From NCBI GenBank assembly GCA_965204915.1, contig OZ242023.1, positions 1,426,001-1,490,000 of the forward strand: 64,000 bases of DNA, read 5' to 3'. Numbering within the stretch: position 1 is the stretch's first letter; every line of letters starts with the position of its first letter. The position numbers and the translations under genes were made by a program. Origin of the DNA: HK1 sp965204915. Its GTDB lineage: Bacteria > Pseudomonadota > Gammaproteobacteria > HK1. Shown here piece by piece: positions 35,663 through 44,562 of the stretch. A model generated the notes under the pieces. It ran no database searches, was not told where the DNA came from, and saw only the letters and a list, made by a program, of their open reading frames with translations.

Positions 35663-38600
35663 ATGTCCGACCGCGCGCAGGAAGCATCGGCCGAGCCGCA
35701 GCCCCCCGACGCGCAAGCGCTCGTCGCGGCGATGCGAGAGATCGTCGCCGAGCTCCACCCCCATCTCGGCGCGCGCGCCGACGTCACCCTCGACAGCTCG
35801 CTCGACCGCGATCTCGGGCTCGACAGCCTCTCGCGCATGGAGCTGCTCTCGCGGCTCGAACGCACGTTCGGAATCACGATCCCCGAAGCCGTCATGGCCA
35901 ACGCGGAGACGGCGCGGGAGCTGCTGCCGGCGCTCCTGGCCGGCGGCCGGCGCCGGAGGATGCCGGCGGCGGTCCGCGATCACGAAACGAGGTCGGAAGC
36001 GGCGGACGCGATCCCCACCGGCGCCGGGACGCTGCTCGAAGCGGTCGATTTCCACGCCCGCCGCCACGGCGGGCGCGTCCACGTCGAGCTCTACGGATCG
36101 GAGGGCGAGCCGGCGCGGATCACCTTCGCGGCGCTGGTGGATCGCGCCGAGCACATCGCGGCCGGCCTCGCCAACCGGGGGCTTTTGCCGGGCCAGTCCG
36201 CGGCGTTGATGCTGCCCACCGGCCTCGACTACCTCGCGACCTTTCTCGCGGTGCAGATCGCCGGGGCGATCCCGGTGCCGATCTACCCGCCCGCGCGGCT
36301 GAGCCAGCTCGAAGACCACGTGAGGCGCCACGCGGGGATCCTCGCGAACGCGAGGACCCGCACCCTCGTGACCTTCGCCCCCGCCCTCGGGGTCTCGAAG
36401 CTGCTGACCGCGCAGGTTTCGGGGCTGGATTCGGTGCTCGACGTGGCCGGGCTCGATCGGGACGGCCGGTTTCGGGAGCGCCCGGGCCTCGACGAATCCT
36501 CCACCGCCTTCCTCCAGTACACCTCCGGCAGCACCGGCAATCCCAAGGGCGTGGTGCTCAGCCACGGCGACGTGATCGCCTCGCTGAAGGCCATGGCCGT
36601 GGCGCTCGGGGCGACGCCGCGCGACGTGTTCGTGAGCTGGCTCCCGCTCTACCACGACATGGGGCTCATCGGGGCGTGGATGGGGAGCCTGTACTACGGG
36701 TTCCCGCTGGTGCTCATGTCCCCGCTCGATTTCCTCGCCCGTCCCGCGCGCTGGCTCGAAGCGATCCACCGGCATCGGGGCACGCTCTCCGGCGGGCCGA
36801 ACTTCGCCTACGAATTGTGCGTGCGGCGTATCGGGCCGGAAGAGGCCGAGGGGCTCGATCTGTCGAGCTGGCGGCTCGCGTTCAACGGCGCCGAGCCGGT
36901 CAGCCCGGACACGATGGACCGGTTCACGGCGAAATTCACCCCCTACGGACTCCCCCCCAAGGCCATGACCCCGGTGTACGGTCTGGCGGAGGCGACCCTG
37001 GGGGTGGCGTTCACCCCCATTGGCCGCGGGCCGCGGATCGACGTGGTGGACGCCGAGGCGATGGCCCGCCGCTCCCGGGCGGCGCCGCTCGTTGGCGCGA
37101 TGCCCGTCGATGGAATACCTGCCGGTGGAACGTCCGCCGGTGGGCCGTCCGTTGATGGGCCGCACGCTGGAGGACCACCCGCCGGAGAGCAGTCCGCCGG
37201 AAGGCCGCACGCCGGAGGACCGCACGCGGAAGGACCCCCCGCCGGCAGCCCGCCCGCCCCGGAATCGCTCGCCGGCGGATCACCCGGGCACGCCCTCCGG
37301 TACGTCTCGTGCGGGCCACCGATTCCGGGATTCGAGGTGCGGATCGTCGACGGGCGGGGGACCGAGCTGGAGGAGCGGGCGGAGGGATCGGTGGAGTTCC
37401 GGGGGCCGTCCACCACCAGCGGCTACTTCCGCAACCCGGCCGCGACCCGCGCCCTGTTCGACGGCGAGTGGCTGCGCTCCGGCGACCGTGGCTACGTCGC
37501 GGGCGGCGAGCTCTACGTCACCGGGCGCGACAAGGACCTCATCGTCCGCGCCGGCCGCAACCTCTACCCCTACGACCTCGAAGCCGCGGTGGGCGAGGTC
37601 GACGGCGTGCGCAAGGGCTGCGTCGCGGTCTTCGCCTCCCCGGACCCCGCGGCCGGAACCGAGCGGCTGGTGGTGGTCGCGGAAACTCGTGAAAACGACG
37701 CCGGGCGCAGGCGCGCGATCGAAGAGGCGATCGTCCGCGTGGCGGCGGCCGAGCTCGGTGCGGCTCCGGACGAGATCGTCCTCGCGCCGCCGCACAGCGT
37801 ACTGAAGACCTCCAGCGGAAAGATCCGGCGGGTCGCGGTGCGGGAGCTGTTCGAGAGCGGCGCGCTCCGGCGCGGGGCCGCCTCGGTGCGGATGCAGGTC
37901 GCCCGCCTCGCGCTGGCCGCGGCCGGCGGCACGATACGCTCGTGGGCGCGGCGTGTGGCGCGTGCCGCCTACGCTACCCATGCCGGTGTGGTCGCCGCAG
38001 CCACCTTCGTGCTGGTGTGGCTCGGGGTGGTGGTGATGCCCGGGAGCAAGCCCGCGCGCTGGCGCCGCGGGCGGATGCTGGCGCGCGCCGCGTTCCGGGC
38101 CCTCGGCATCCGCATCCGGGCGAGTGGCCTGTCGCACATGAAGAGCGGGGAGCGGTACGTTCTCGTCGCGAACCATGCGAGCTATCTCGACGGTCCGCTG
38201 CTCTTTGCCGCCATCCCGGCGCGGGTCGGCTACGTGGTCAAGGGCGAGCTTGCGGCCAATCCGTTCATCGCGCCGCTCCTGCGCGCGCTCGGGGTCGAGT
38301 TCGTCAATCGGCTGGACCACGAGCGCAGCGTCGCCGACGCTGCTTCGCTCGCGGCCCGTCTCGCGCGAGGCGACGCCCTGGGCTTCTTCCCGGAAGGCAC
38401 GTTGCACCGCATGCCGGGGCTGCTGCCGTTCCGGCTCGGCGCGTTCTCCGCCGCGGTGGAAGGCGATGCCCACGTCGTTCCCGTCACCATCGCCGGCACG
38501 CGCTCGGCCCTGCGCGACGGCCAGTGGATCCCGCGCCCCGGAACGGTCTCGGTCCGGATCGCCCCGCCGATCGCCCCGCCGCCGGCCGCTCCACCGGTGA

Positions 38601-38878
38601 CGCCGAGCCAGGGATCGGCGGACGGGCCGATCCCCGAATTGGAAGACGGCGAATTGGAAGACGGATCGAGCCCCGAGCCGGCGGATGCCGGGGGCCGGGG
38701 GCCGTCGGCCGGGCCGGACGGCGAACCGGCAGGCGCATCGAGCTGGACGCGGGCGGTGAAGCTGCGCGATGCGGCGCGGGCGGTGATCCTCGCGCAGTGC
38801 GGCGAGCCCGACCTCGGTACGCGGCTCGACGTGCTCGATGTGTTGCGCAGGCGCAAGAAGGAGGAGGGGATGGAATGA
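35663..38878 (+). CDS. Fused acyl carrier protein, fatty acyl-AMP ligase and PlsC acyltransferase
   Basis: A 1071-residue three-domain protein. Residues 15-95: ACP with phosphopantetheine Ser in DRDLGLDSLSRMELLSRLE. Residues 120-760: FAAL-type adenylation domain (LQYTSGSTGNPKGVVLSHGD, SWLPLYHDMGLIGAWMG, VYGLAEATLGVAF, GDRGYVAGGELYVTGRDKDL, VLKTSSGKIRRVAV). Residues 770-960: PlsC acyltransferase (VANHASYLDGPLLFAA with H-x4-D, GFFPEGTLHRMPGL). A model consistent with the domains: activate a fatty acid, load it on the built-in ACP, then esterify a lipid. Residues about 479-537 are a pentapeptide-repeat insertion, and the tail 970-1035 is Pro/Gly/Glu-rich. The stop overlaps the next gene (ATGA). 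Confidence 0.93.
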   Translation: MSDRAQEASAEPQPPDAQALVAAMREIVAELHPHLGARADVTLDSSLDRDLGLDSLSRMELLSRLERTFGITIPEAVMANAETARELLPALLAGGRRRRMPAAVRDHETRSEAADAIPTGAGTLLEAVDFHARRHGGRVHVELYGSEGEPARITFAALVDRAEHIAAGLANRGLLPGQSAALMLPTGLDYLATFLAVQIAGAIPVPIYPPARLSQLEDHVRRHAGILANARTRTLVTFAPALGVSKLLTAQVSGLDSVLDVAGLDRDGRFRERPGLDESSTAFLQYTSGSTGNPKGVVLSHGDVIASLKAMAVALGATPRDVFVSWLPLYHDMGLIGAWMGSLYYGFPLVLMSPLDFLARPARWLEAIHRHRGTLSGGPNFAYELCVRRIGPEEAEGLDLSSWRLAFNGAEPVSPDTMDRFTAKFTPYGLPPKAMTPVYGLAEATLGVAFTPIGRGPRIDVVDAEAMARRSRAAPLVGAMPVDGIPAGGTSAGGPSVDGPHAGGPPAGEQSAGRPHAGGPHAEGPPAGSPPAPESLAGGSPGHALRYVSCGPPIPGFEVRIVDGRGTELEERAEGSVEFRGPSTTSGYFRNPAATRALFDGEWLRSGDRGYVAGGELYVTGRDKDLIVRAGRNLYPYDLEAAVGEVDGVRKGCVAVFASPDPAAGTERLVVVAETRENDAGRRRAIEEAIVRVAAAELGAAPDEIVLAPPHSVLKTSSGKIRRVAVRELFESGALRRGAASVRMQVARLALAAAGGTIRSWARRVARAAYATHAGVVAAATFVLVWLGVVVMPGSKPARWRRGRMLARAAFRALGIRIRASGLSHMKSGERYVLVANHASYLDGPLLFAAIPARVGYVVKGELAANPFIAPLLRALGVEFVNRLDHERSVADAASLAARLARGDALGFFPEGTLHRMPGLLPFRLGAFSAAVEGDAHVVPVTIAGTRSALRDGQWIPRPGTVSVRIAPPIAPPPAAPPVTPSQGSADGPIPELEDGELEDGSSPEPADAGGRGPSAGPDGEPAGASSWTRAVKLRDAARAVILAQCGEPDLGTRLDVLDVLRRRKKEEGME

Positions 38879-40194
38879 GCCGGGATACGACGTCGCCATC
38901 GGACGGTGGACCAGGGGCGGCGACGGCCGATCGGCGGAGCGGAGGGGCCGGCCCGAACGTCGCCTCGCCGTCCGCCGGCATCGACGGCATCCTCATCGAC
39001 CGGACCGCGGACTGGCTGATGTCGAGCGCGCTGGGCGAGACCGGGGTCGAGTCGATCTTCGAGGGCTGTTGCCAGCGCCTGCACGCCGCGGGCGTCCCTC
39101 TGGCGCGCGCGCTGACCGCGTTCCGCACCCTGCATCCGCTGTTCGCGTCGGTGCTCCTCGTGTGGAAGCGCAACCAGGGCGTGGACACCAACCCGATACA
39201 GCACGCGCGGGCGTTCTCGACCGAGGAATGGTTCCGCAGCCCGATGCACCAACTCGTGCGGCACCGCCTGCCGTTTCTCCGGCGGCGGCTCACCGGCGAG
39301 CACGCCATCGTCGACTTCCCCGTGCTGGAGGAGCTGCGCGACGGCGGAGCCACCGATTACATCTGCTACCGGATCCCGTTCACGAGCGAGGAAGAGTCGG
39401 CGCCGGGCGCCAACGGCATCATGGGGTCGTGGGCGACGGATCGACCCAGCGGCTTCAGCGAGGAGGATCTCCGGATCCTCGAGCGGATCCAGCGCCGCTA
39501 CGCCGTCTCGTGCAAGGTGCAGATCCAGCGCCGGATCACCCGGAACGTGCTGGACACCTACCTCGGTCCGGACGCCGGCGCCCGGGTGCTCGACGGGCAG
39601 ATCCGGCGCGGCGACGGCGAGCGGATCCACGCCGTCATCTGGTACAGCGACATGCGCGACTCCACACGGCTCGCCGACCGCCTCGACCCGCACGTGTTCA
39701 TCGACCGCCTCAACCGGTACTTCGAGTGCACCGCCGGAGCGGTCATCGCCGGCGGCGGGGAGGTGCTGCGCTTCATCGGCGACGCGGTGCTCGCGATCTT
39801 CCCGATCCGCCCGGATGGCGACGATGCGCACGCCGCCGCCGAGCGCGCCCTCACCGCGGCCCGGGACGCGGAATCGCGGCTCGCCCGCACCAACGAGGGC
39901 CTTGCGGCGGAGGGGGAGGAGCCCGTCGAGTTCGGGCTCGGCCTGCACGTCGGGGATGTCATGTACGGCAACATCGGGGTGCCGGAGCGGCTCGAATTCT
40001 CCGTCATCGGCCCGGCCGCCAACGAGGTGGCGCGCATCGAGGACCTGACCAAGACGCTGGGGCGGAGGGTGCTGGTGAGCGAGGCGTTCGCCGCCGTTGC
40101 GGGTGCGCACTGCGAGCCGCTCGGCGCGCATCCGCTACGGGGGGTCGGCGCACCGGTGGCGGTGTTCGCGCCCTGCCGAACGTCCGATTCCTGA
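38875..40194 (+). CDS. Class III adenylate/guanylate cyclase
   Basis: A 439-residue protein. The C-terminal cyclase domain has metal-binding Asp in VIWYSDMRDSTRLADRLDP (about residue 255) and FIGDAVLAIFPI (about 300), with GLHVGDVMYGNIGVPERLEF and SVIGPAANEVARIEDLTK. The N-terminal 230 residues form a sensory-like region without membrane helices, containing WFRSPMHQLVRHRLPFLRRR. It overlaps the FAAL gene by 4 bases, so synthesis of a cyclic nucleotide is tied to the lipid-modifying enzyme. Substrate (ATP or GTP) not determined from sequence. Confidence 0.9.
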   Translation: MSRDTTSPSDGGPGAATADRRSGGAGPNVASPSAGIDGILIDRTADWLMSSALGETGVESIFEGCCQRLHAAGVPLARALTAFRTLHPLFASVLLVWKRNQGVDTNPIQHARAFSTEEWFRSPMHQLVRHRLPFLRRRLTGEHAIVDFPVLEELRDGGATDYICYRIPFTSEEESAPGANGIMGSWATDRPSGFSEEDLRILERIQRRYAVSCKVQIQRRITRNVLDTYLGPDAGARVLDGQIRRGDGERIHAVIWYSDMRDSTRLADRLDPHVFIDRLNRYFECTAGAVIAGGGEVLRFIGDAVLAIFPIRPDGDDAHAAAERALTAARDAESRLARTNEGLAAEGEEPVEFGLGLHVGDVMYGNIGVPERLEFSVIGPAANEVARIEDLTKTLGRRVLVSEAFAAVAGAHCEPLGAHPLRGVGAPVAVFAPCRTSDS

Positions 40195-40324
40195 AAGTGG
40201 CGGAGATTTCCCGTCGCCTTGCGCAAGGTCTCACGGACGAGGGATCACGCTCTCCGGCCAAGAGCCCGCGGCGGATGCCGCGGGCCGGTCCGAACGGGCG
40301 ACGGCGGCGACGTGTGCCCGGTCC

Positions 40325-41386
40325 CTACTTCGCCATCCAGGTCGCCATGCGGGCCGAGGTGCTCTCGCGGTGGTCCGCCCAGAACGCCTCGTCCATGAGG
40401 AAGTAGCTCCGGGTGTTCTGCGGAGCGGTCGGCAGGTGCGGGAGGATGTCCGGGTTCACGAACTTGTCCGCGCCCTTCACCATCGGGCCGTAGGCGATGT
40501 AGTTCGTCTGGTCGCCCTGCCGGTCGGGACGTGACGCGAAGGCGAGGAACTTCCACGCGAGATCCTTCTCCGGGTGGTCCTTCGGCACGAACCAGTAGTC
40601 GAAATCGAGCCCCTGGCCGTTCCACACGATCGCGAAGGGCTGGCCGTCGTCGACCATCGCGTTGTAGAAGCGCCCGTTCCAGCCCGAGGACATCACCACT
40701 TCCTTGTCCGCGAGGAGCTGCGGTGCATGGGCGCCGGTCTCCCAATAGATCAGGTGGTCCTTGATCTCGTCCATCTTCGCGAATGCGCGATCGATGCCGC
40801 CCTCGGCGCGCAGCACCTTGTAGACGTCGGCGGGCGGCACGCCGTCGGCGATGAGCGCGAACTCGAGGCTGCCCTGCACTTTGTTCGCTCTCAAGGCGCG
40901 CTTGCCGGGGTACTTCTCGACGTTCCAGAAATCCGCCCAGGATTTCGGAGGATCGTTCGGGAACACGTCGGTGCGGTACGCGAACACGGTGCCGTAGGCG
41001 ATGGTGGCGATCCCGCACTCGGTCGAGCCGCCGGGCAGGAAGTCGTCGGGGGTCATCCCCATCGCTTCCCAGTCGATGGGCTCGAGGAGACCTTCGTCGC
41101 AGCCGGCGACCGCCACCGCGACCGAGCCGTCGAGGACGTGGCTCTTGTAGTTGCCGGTCTCGACCATCGCCCGGATGATGGCGATGCTTCCATCCCATTC
41201 GTCCTCGAGGATGGTGAGACCGGTATCCTTCATGAACGGCTCGTAGTACGCCTTGCGCTGGCTCATGCTGTACGAGCCGCCCCACGACGTGATCGTCAGC
41301 TTCTGGGCGATGACCGTCCGGGGTACGGAGGCCCCGACGAGCAGGGCGACCGCCGCACCGGCGGCCAGGACGTGTTTCATTCTCAT
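40325..41386 (-). CDS. Polyamine-type ABC transporter substrate-binding protein
   Basis: A 353-residue periplasmic protein with signal peptide (LAAGAAVALLVGASVPRTVI, cleavage near AQK). KLTITSWGGSYSMSQRKAYY, EPFMKDTGLTILEDEWDGS, IATIAYGTVFAYRTDVFPND and PKSWADFWNVEKYPGKRAL are typical of PotD/PotF-like (extracellular solute-binding family 8) proteins. Start ATG 41386 with GAGGAGA upstream; ATG 41380 is the alternative. No permease or ATPase genes are adjacent, so it is an orphan here. Confidence 0.9.
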   Translation of the reverse strand: MRMKHVLAAGAAVALLVGASVPRTVIAQKLTITSWGGSYSMSQRKAYYEPFMKDTGLTILEDEWDGSIAIIRAMVETGNYKSHVLDGSVAVAVAGCDEGLLEPIDWEAMGMTPDDFLPGGSTECGIATIAYGTVFAYRTDVFPNDPPKSWADFWNVEKYPGKRALRANKVQGSLEFALIADGVPPADVYKVLRAEGGIDRAFAKMDEIKDHLIYWETGAHAPQLLADKEVVMSSGWNGRFYNAMVDDGQPFAIVWNGQGLDFDYWFVPKDHPEKDLAWKFLAFASRPDRQGDQTNYIAYGPMVKGADKFVNPDILPHLPTAPQNTRSYFLMDEAFWADHRESTSARMATWMAK

Positions 41387-41718
41387 TGGCTGATCTCCTC
41401 GGTGGAAGTGAGGGTTCCCGGGCGCCGGACACACGATCGTTCCCGGCTGCCGCACCAGACGGCGTCGGCTGGGGCCGGATGAGCGGTCCCGGGCCTCCGG
41501 GGCAATATTGACGGCCCGGAGCCGTTCGGCGCAAGGGGCGGGGTCGTACCCGTAGCCGGGGGCTGGTGGGAAATGCGGGTCGGAGTGCCGGACGCCTCTC
41601 CGTGCCCGCACCGCGAACGGGAGAACGAGCTGCACTGCATTGCCGAATCCGGCCCCGTCCCGCGATGCATGTGGCGTCGCGGGCGGGGCGGGATCCGATT
41701 GCAGCGGAACCGCCGCCG
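41387..41718. other. Divergent intergenic region
   Basis: A 332-base gap between the binding protein (minus) and the GESH protein (plus); no gene or clear hairpin recognised. Presumed promoters for both. Confidence 0.5.
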
Positions 41719-42720
41719 ATGATGCGCACCGCCGCCGTCGCCGTCGCGCTGCTCCTCGCGGTGCTGCTCGTCCTGCGCGAGCGGCTGCACGATCGGTCAC
41801 CGGCCGTTTTGCTCGACGTCCCGGACGAGATCGATCGGACCCCCCGTGACCGCATCGAGCTCCCGCCGGGCGGCCTCGAGCCGGGACACCGTCTGCTCGA
41901 CACGCTGAAGAACGAAAAGCTCCAGTCCCCCCCTTACGTCGCCCTCGGCATCTACGCCTATCGCCGCTTCCTGATCCTGCCGAAGGACGAGCGCGCCGCG
42001 GTCCGCGCCGGTGTCGAGGCGTCGGTGTGGACGGTCGAGCGCTGGCTCGGCGCGCTCGCCGCCCGCCCGCCGGGATTCCTGTGCATCGGTGAGTCCCACC
42101 AGGACAGCTACCGCGAGTTTCTCGCCCGCCGCTTCTTCACCTCCTACGCGGTCGACGTGTTGTACCTGGAAGCGGTGGACGGCGCGGTTCCCTGGCTCGC
42201 GCTGAGGAGCGATCTCGGGGAGCGCGACGTCGATCTGCTCAGAGCGGACATTGCCGATGTCATCCGGGCCGCGGCCGCGCGGAACCCTGCGGTGGAGATC
42301 CGGGGGGCCGAGGAGACGGCCTCGCAGCGCCGTGCGCGCCGCAATGCCGGCGCCGGGGTCCGGGACGATTCCATCTACCGGAACGTGGCCGCGAGCTACG
42401 TTCCGGGCAAGCGCCACGCCGCGATCCTCGGCGCGCTGCACTGCACCAACGCCCGGGGGTGGCTGTTCTCGCAGCTCGGGAAGGAGGGCTCTCCGCTCGC
42501 CGGTGAGGAGAAGCTCAATCTCGCGGTGATGAGCGTGCACAAGAACCTGCTCACCCGCGAGTTCGTGCGCTTCCTGCGCGCGCTCGGGCTTGCGCGCGGC
42601 GATCTGGTGCTGGTCGACACCGCGGCGCTCGATGCGCGCATCCACGATTGGTTTCTCGACCTGACCCGCCACTTCCTGGATTACCGGACCGTCGTGCTGT
42701 TCACCGGCCGCGCGCCCTGA
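41719..42720 (+). CDS. Hypothetical GESH-motif protein (ChaN/TIKI/EreA-like superfamily)
   Basis: A 333-residue protein with an N-terminal membrane helix or signal (TAAVAVALLLAVLLVLRERL). FLCIGESHQDSYREFLARRFF contains the G-E-x-H motif shared by ChaN-like, TIKI/TraB and erythromycin-esterase-like proteins; VDVLYLEAVDGAVPW and a late HAAILGALHCTN supply further likely active-site or metal residues. I cannot place it in a single family with confidence, nor name a substrate. ATG 41719 or 41722. It converges on the GMC gene, leaving a 178-base gap with no recognised feature. Confidence 0.6.
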   Translation: MMRTAAVAVALLLAVLLVLRERLHDRSPAVLLDVPDEIDRTPRDRIELPPGGLEPGHRLLDTLKNEKLQSPPYVALGIYAYRRFLILPKDERAAVRAGVEASVWTVERWLGALAARPPGFLCIGESHQDSYREFLARRFFTSYAVDVLYLEAVDGAVPWLALRSDLGERDVDLLRADIADVIRAAAARNPAVEIRGAEETASQRRARRNAGAGVRDDSIYRNVAASYVPGKRHAAILGALHCTNARGWLFSQLGKEGSPLAGEEKLNLAVMSVHKNLLTREFVRFLRALGLARGDLVLVDTAALDARIHDWFLDLTRHFLDYRTVVLFTGRAP

Positions 42721-42898
42721 GGGTGGCGAAGACATGCAGCCCCCCTGAAAGAGGACGGCCGACCGGACGATGCGGGAGCCCATCGGTTCGTCCGATGGCG
42801 CCTCGCCGACCGGTTCGTGGCGATATCGCAACGATACTGCGCCAGCGACCCCGATCACCGGGTGGTTCCGCTCCGCGGTATCCCGCTCCGGCGATGCG

Positions 42899-44539
42899 TC
42901 ACCCCGTCTCCGGTACGGTGGGAGGCAAAGGCTCGCGCCCGAGGATCAGATCGGATGCCTTCTCCCCGATCATGATCGCCGGTGCGTTGGTGTTGCAGGA
43001 CGGGAGCCGTGGCATGACGGAGGAATCGGCAACGCGCAACGCCTCGATTCCGTGCACCTTCAGGTCGGGGCCGACCACGGCCATGCCCTCCCTCCCCATC
43101 CGGCAGGCGCCGACCGGATGGTGGTCGGTCTTGGCGCTCGCGCAGGCATGGTCGAACAGGGCCGCGTCGCTCTCCACCGCCGGCCCGGGCAGCGCCTCGC
43201 GTGCGACAAAGGGTTTCAGGGCGTCCTGGCGCATGATCTCGCGGGCAAGGCGAAAGCCTGCGAAGGCCATCGCGCGGTCGCGCGGCTCGGCCCAGTAGTT
43301 CGGGTCGATCAGCGGCGCGTCGGCCGGATCCGGCGACGCCAGGCGCACGCTGCCGCGCGATTCCGGTTGCAGGTATGCCGAGTTCAGGGTCACTCCGGCC
43401 CGTTTCAGCTTGAGCACGCCGGCCTCGATTCCCGAACCGAGGCCCAGATGCAACTGGACGTCGGGCCGTGCGGGTGTCCGGTGTGCGGACTCCTGGCGTG
43501 CGGACTTCCGATCGGCGTACCAGAAGCCTCCTGTCTCGAACAGGCTGGAGGCCGCGGGGCCGTTGCGCAGCAGGAGGTATTGCAGCCCGGCCCAGGCGGC
43601 CCGGTGCGGCTTCGCATAAGCGTCGTAGGTGTGGTTGCCCGTGCACTCCCAGATCGTGAAGAGGTTCAGGTGGTCGTGCAGGTTCGACCCCACGCCCGGC
43701 AGATCGTGGACGACGGGAACGCCCGTGCCTCTCAGGTGATCCGCTGGACCGACCCCCGAGTGCAGCAGGAGCTTCGGCGATCCGATGGCCCCGCAGGAGA
43801 CGATGACCTCCCGCTCTGCGCGAAGCGTCTCGACGCCTCCCTTGACGGCCATCTCCACGCCCGTCGCCCGGCCTTTTTCAATGAGGATGCGAAGCACGCG
43901 GGCGCCGGTGCGGACGGCGAGATTGCGCCGGCCCCGGTTGGGAGCGAGATAGGCGGTGGCCGCCGACGAGCGCCGGGCGTTGCGCTGGGTGAGCTGGTAG
44001 TAGCCCACACCTGCCTGCCGGGCGCCGTTGAAATCGGGATTGAAGGGGATCCCCAGCGCCTGCGCCGCCTTGAACCAGGCTTCGCAGATGGGCAGGGGAG
44101 AGATGGGCAGGGAGACCCCGAGCGGCCCCCCTTCGGCGTGGTAGGCGTCGAGAAAGCGCTGGTTGTCCTCCGCGCGCTTGAAGTAAGGGAGCACCTCCCG
44201 GTAGCTCCAACCCTGGCAGCCCTCCCGTGCCCACCCGTCGTAATCGGCCGCGTGGCCGCGGGTATAGATCTGGGCGTTGACGGAAGATCCCCCGCCGAGC
44301 ACCCTGGCCTGGGTGTACCGGAGGACACGGCCGTTCAGATGCCTCTGCGGCACGGTGGACCAGCCCCAGGAGGCGATGCCCCTGGTCATCCTGGCGAAGC
44401 CGGCAGGCACGTGGATGAGCGGGTGCCGATCCGATCCGCCTGCCTCGATCAGGGTGACGGTCACGTCCGGATCTTCCGACAGGCGCGCGGCCATCACGCA
44501 TCCGGCGGACCCGGCGCCGACGATCACGTAGTCGCTCAT
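42899..44539 (-). CDS. GMC-family FAD oxidoreductase (choline-dehydrogenase-like)
   Basis: A 546-residue flavoprotein. MSDYVIVGAGSAGCVMAARL (dinucleotide fold), VLGGGSSVNAQIYTRGHAAD (GMC signature 1), VIVSCGAIGSPKLLLHSGVG (signature 2), and C-terminal catalytic HHPVGACRMG and SCNTNAPAIMIGEKASDLIL. It oxidises an alcohol or sugar; the substrate is unknown. ATG 44539 has GGGAGG upstream. It lies 23 bases after the other GMC gene and is the last gene of the sugar-transport operon. Confidence 0.93.
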   Translation of the reverse strand: MSDYVIVGAGSAGCVMAARLSEDPDVTVTLIEAGGSDRHPLIHVPAGFARMTRGIASWGWSTVPQRHLNGRVLRYTQARVLGGGSSVNAQIYTRGHAADYDGWAREGCQGWSYREVLPYFKRAEDNQRFLDAYHAEGGPLGVSLPISPLPICEAWFKAAQALGIPFNPDFNGARQAGVGYYQLTQRNARRSSAATAYLAPNRGRRNLAVRTGARVLRILIEKGRATGVEMAVKGGVETLRAEREVIVSCGAIGSPKLLLHSGVGPADHLRGTGVPVVHDLPGVGSNLHDHLNLFTIWECTGNHTYDAYAKPHRAAWAGLQYLLLRNGPAASSLFETGGFWYADRKSARQESAHRTPARPDVQLHLGLGSGIEAGVLKLKRAGVTLNSAYLQPESRGSVRLASPDPADAPLIDPNYWAEPRDRAMAFAGFRLAREIMRQDALKPFVAREALPGPAVESDAALFDHACASAKTDHHPVGACRMGREGMAVVGPDLKVHGIEALRVADSSVMPRLPSCNTNAPAIMIGEKASDLILGREPLPPTVPETG

Positions 44540-44562
44540 CGTGTCCTCCCGGTGCGGCCGGT

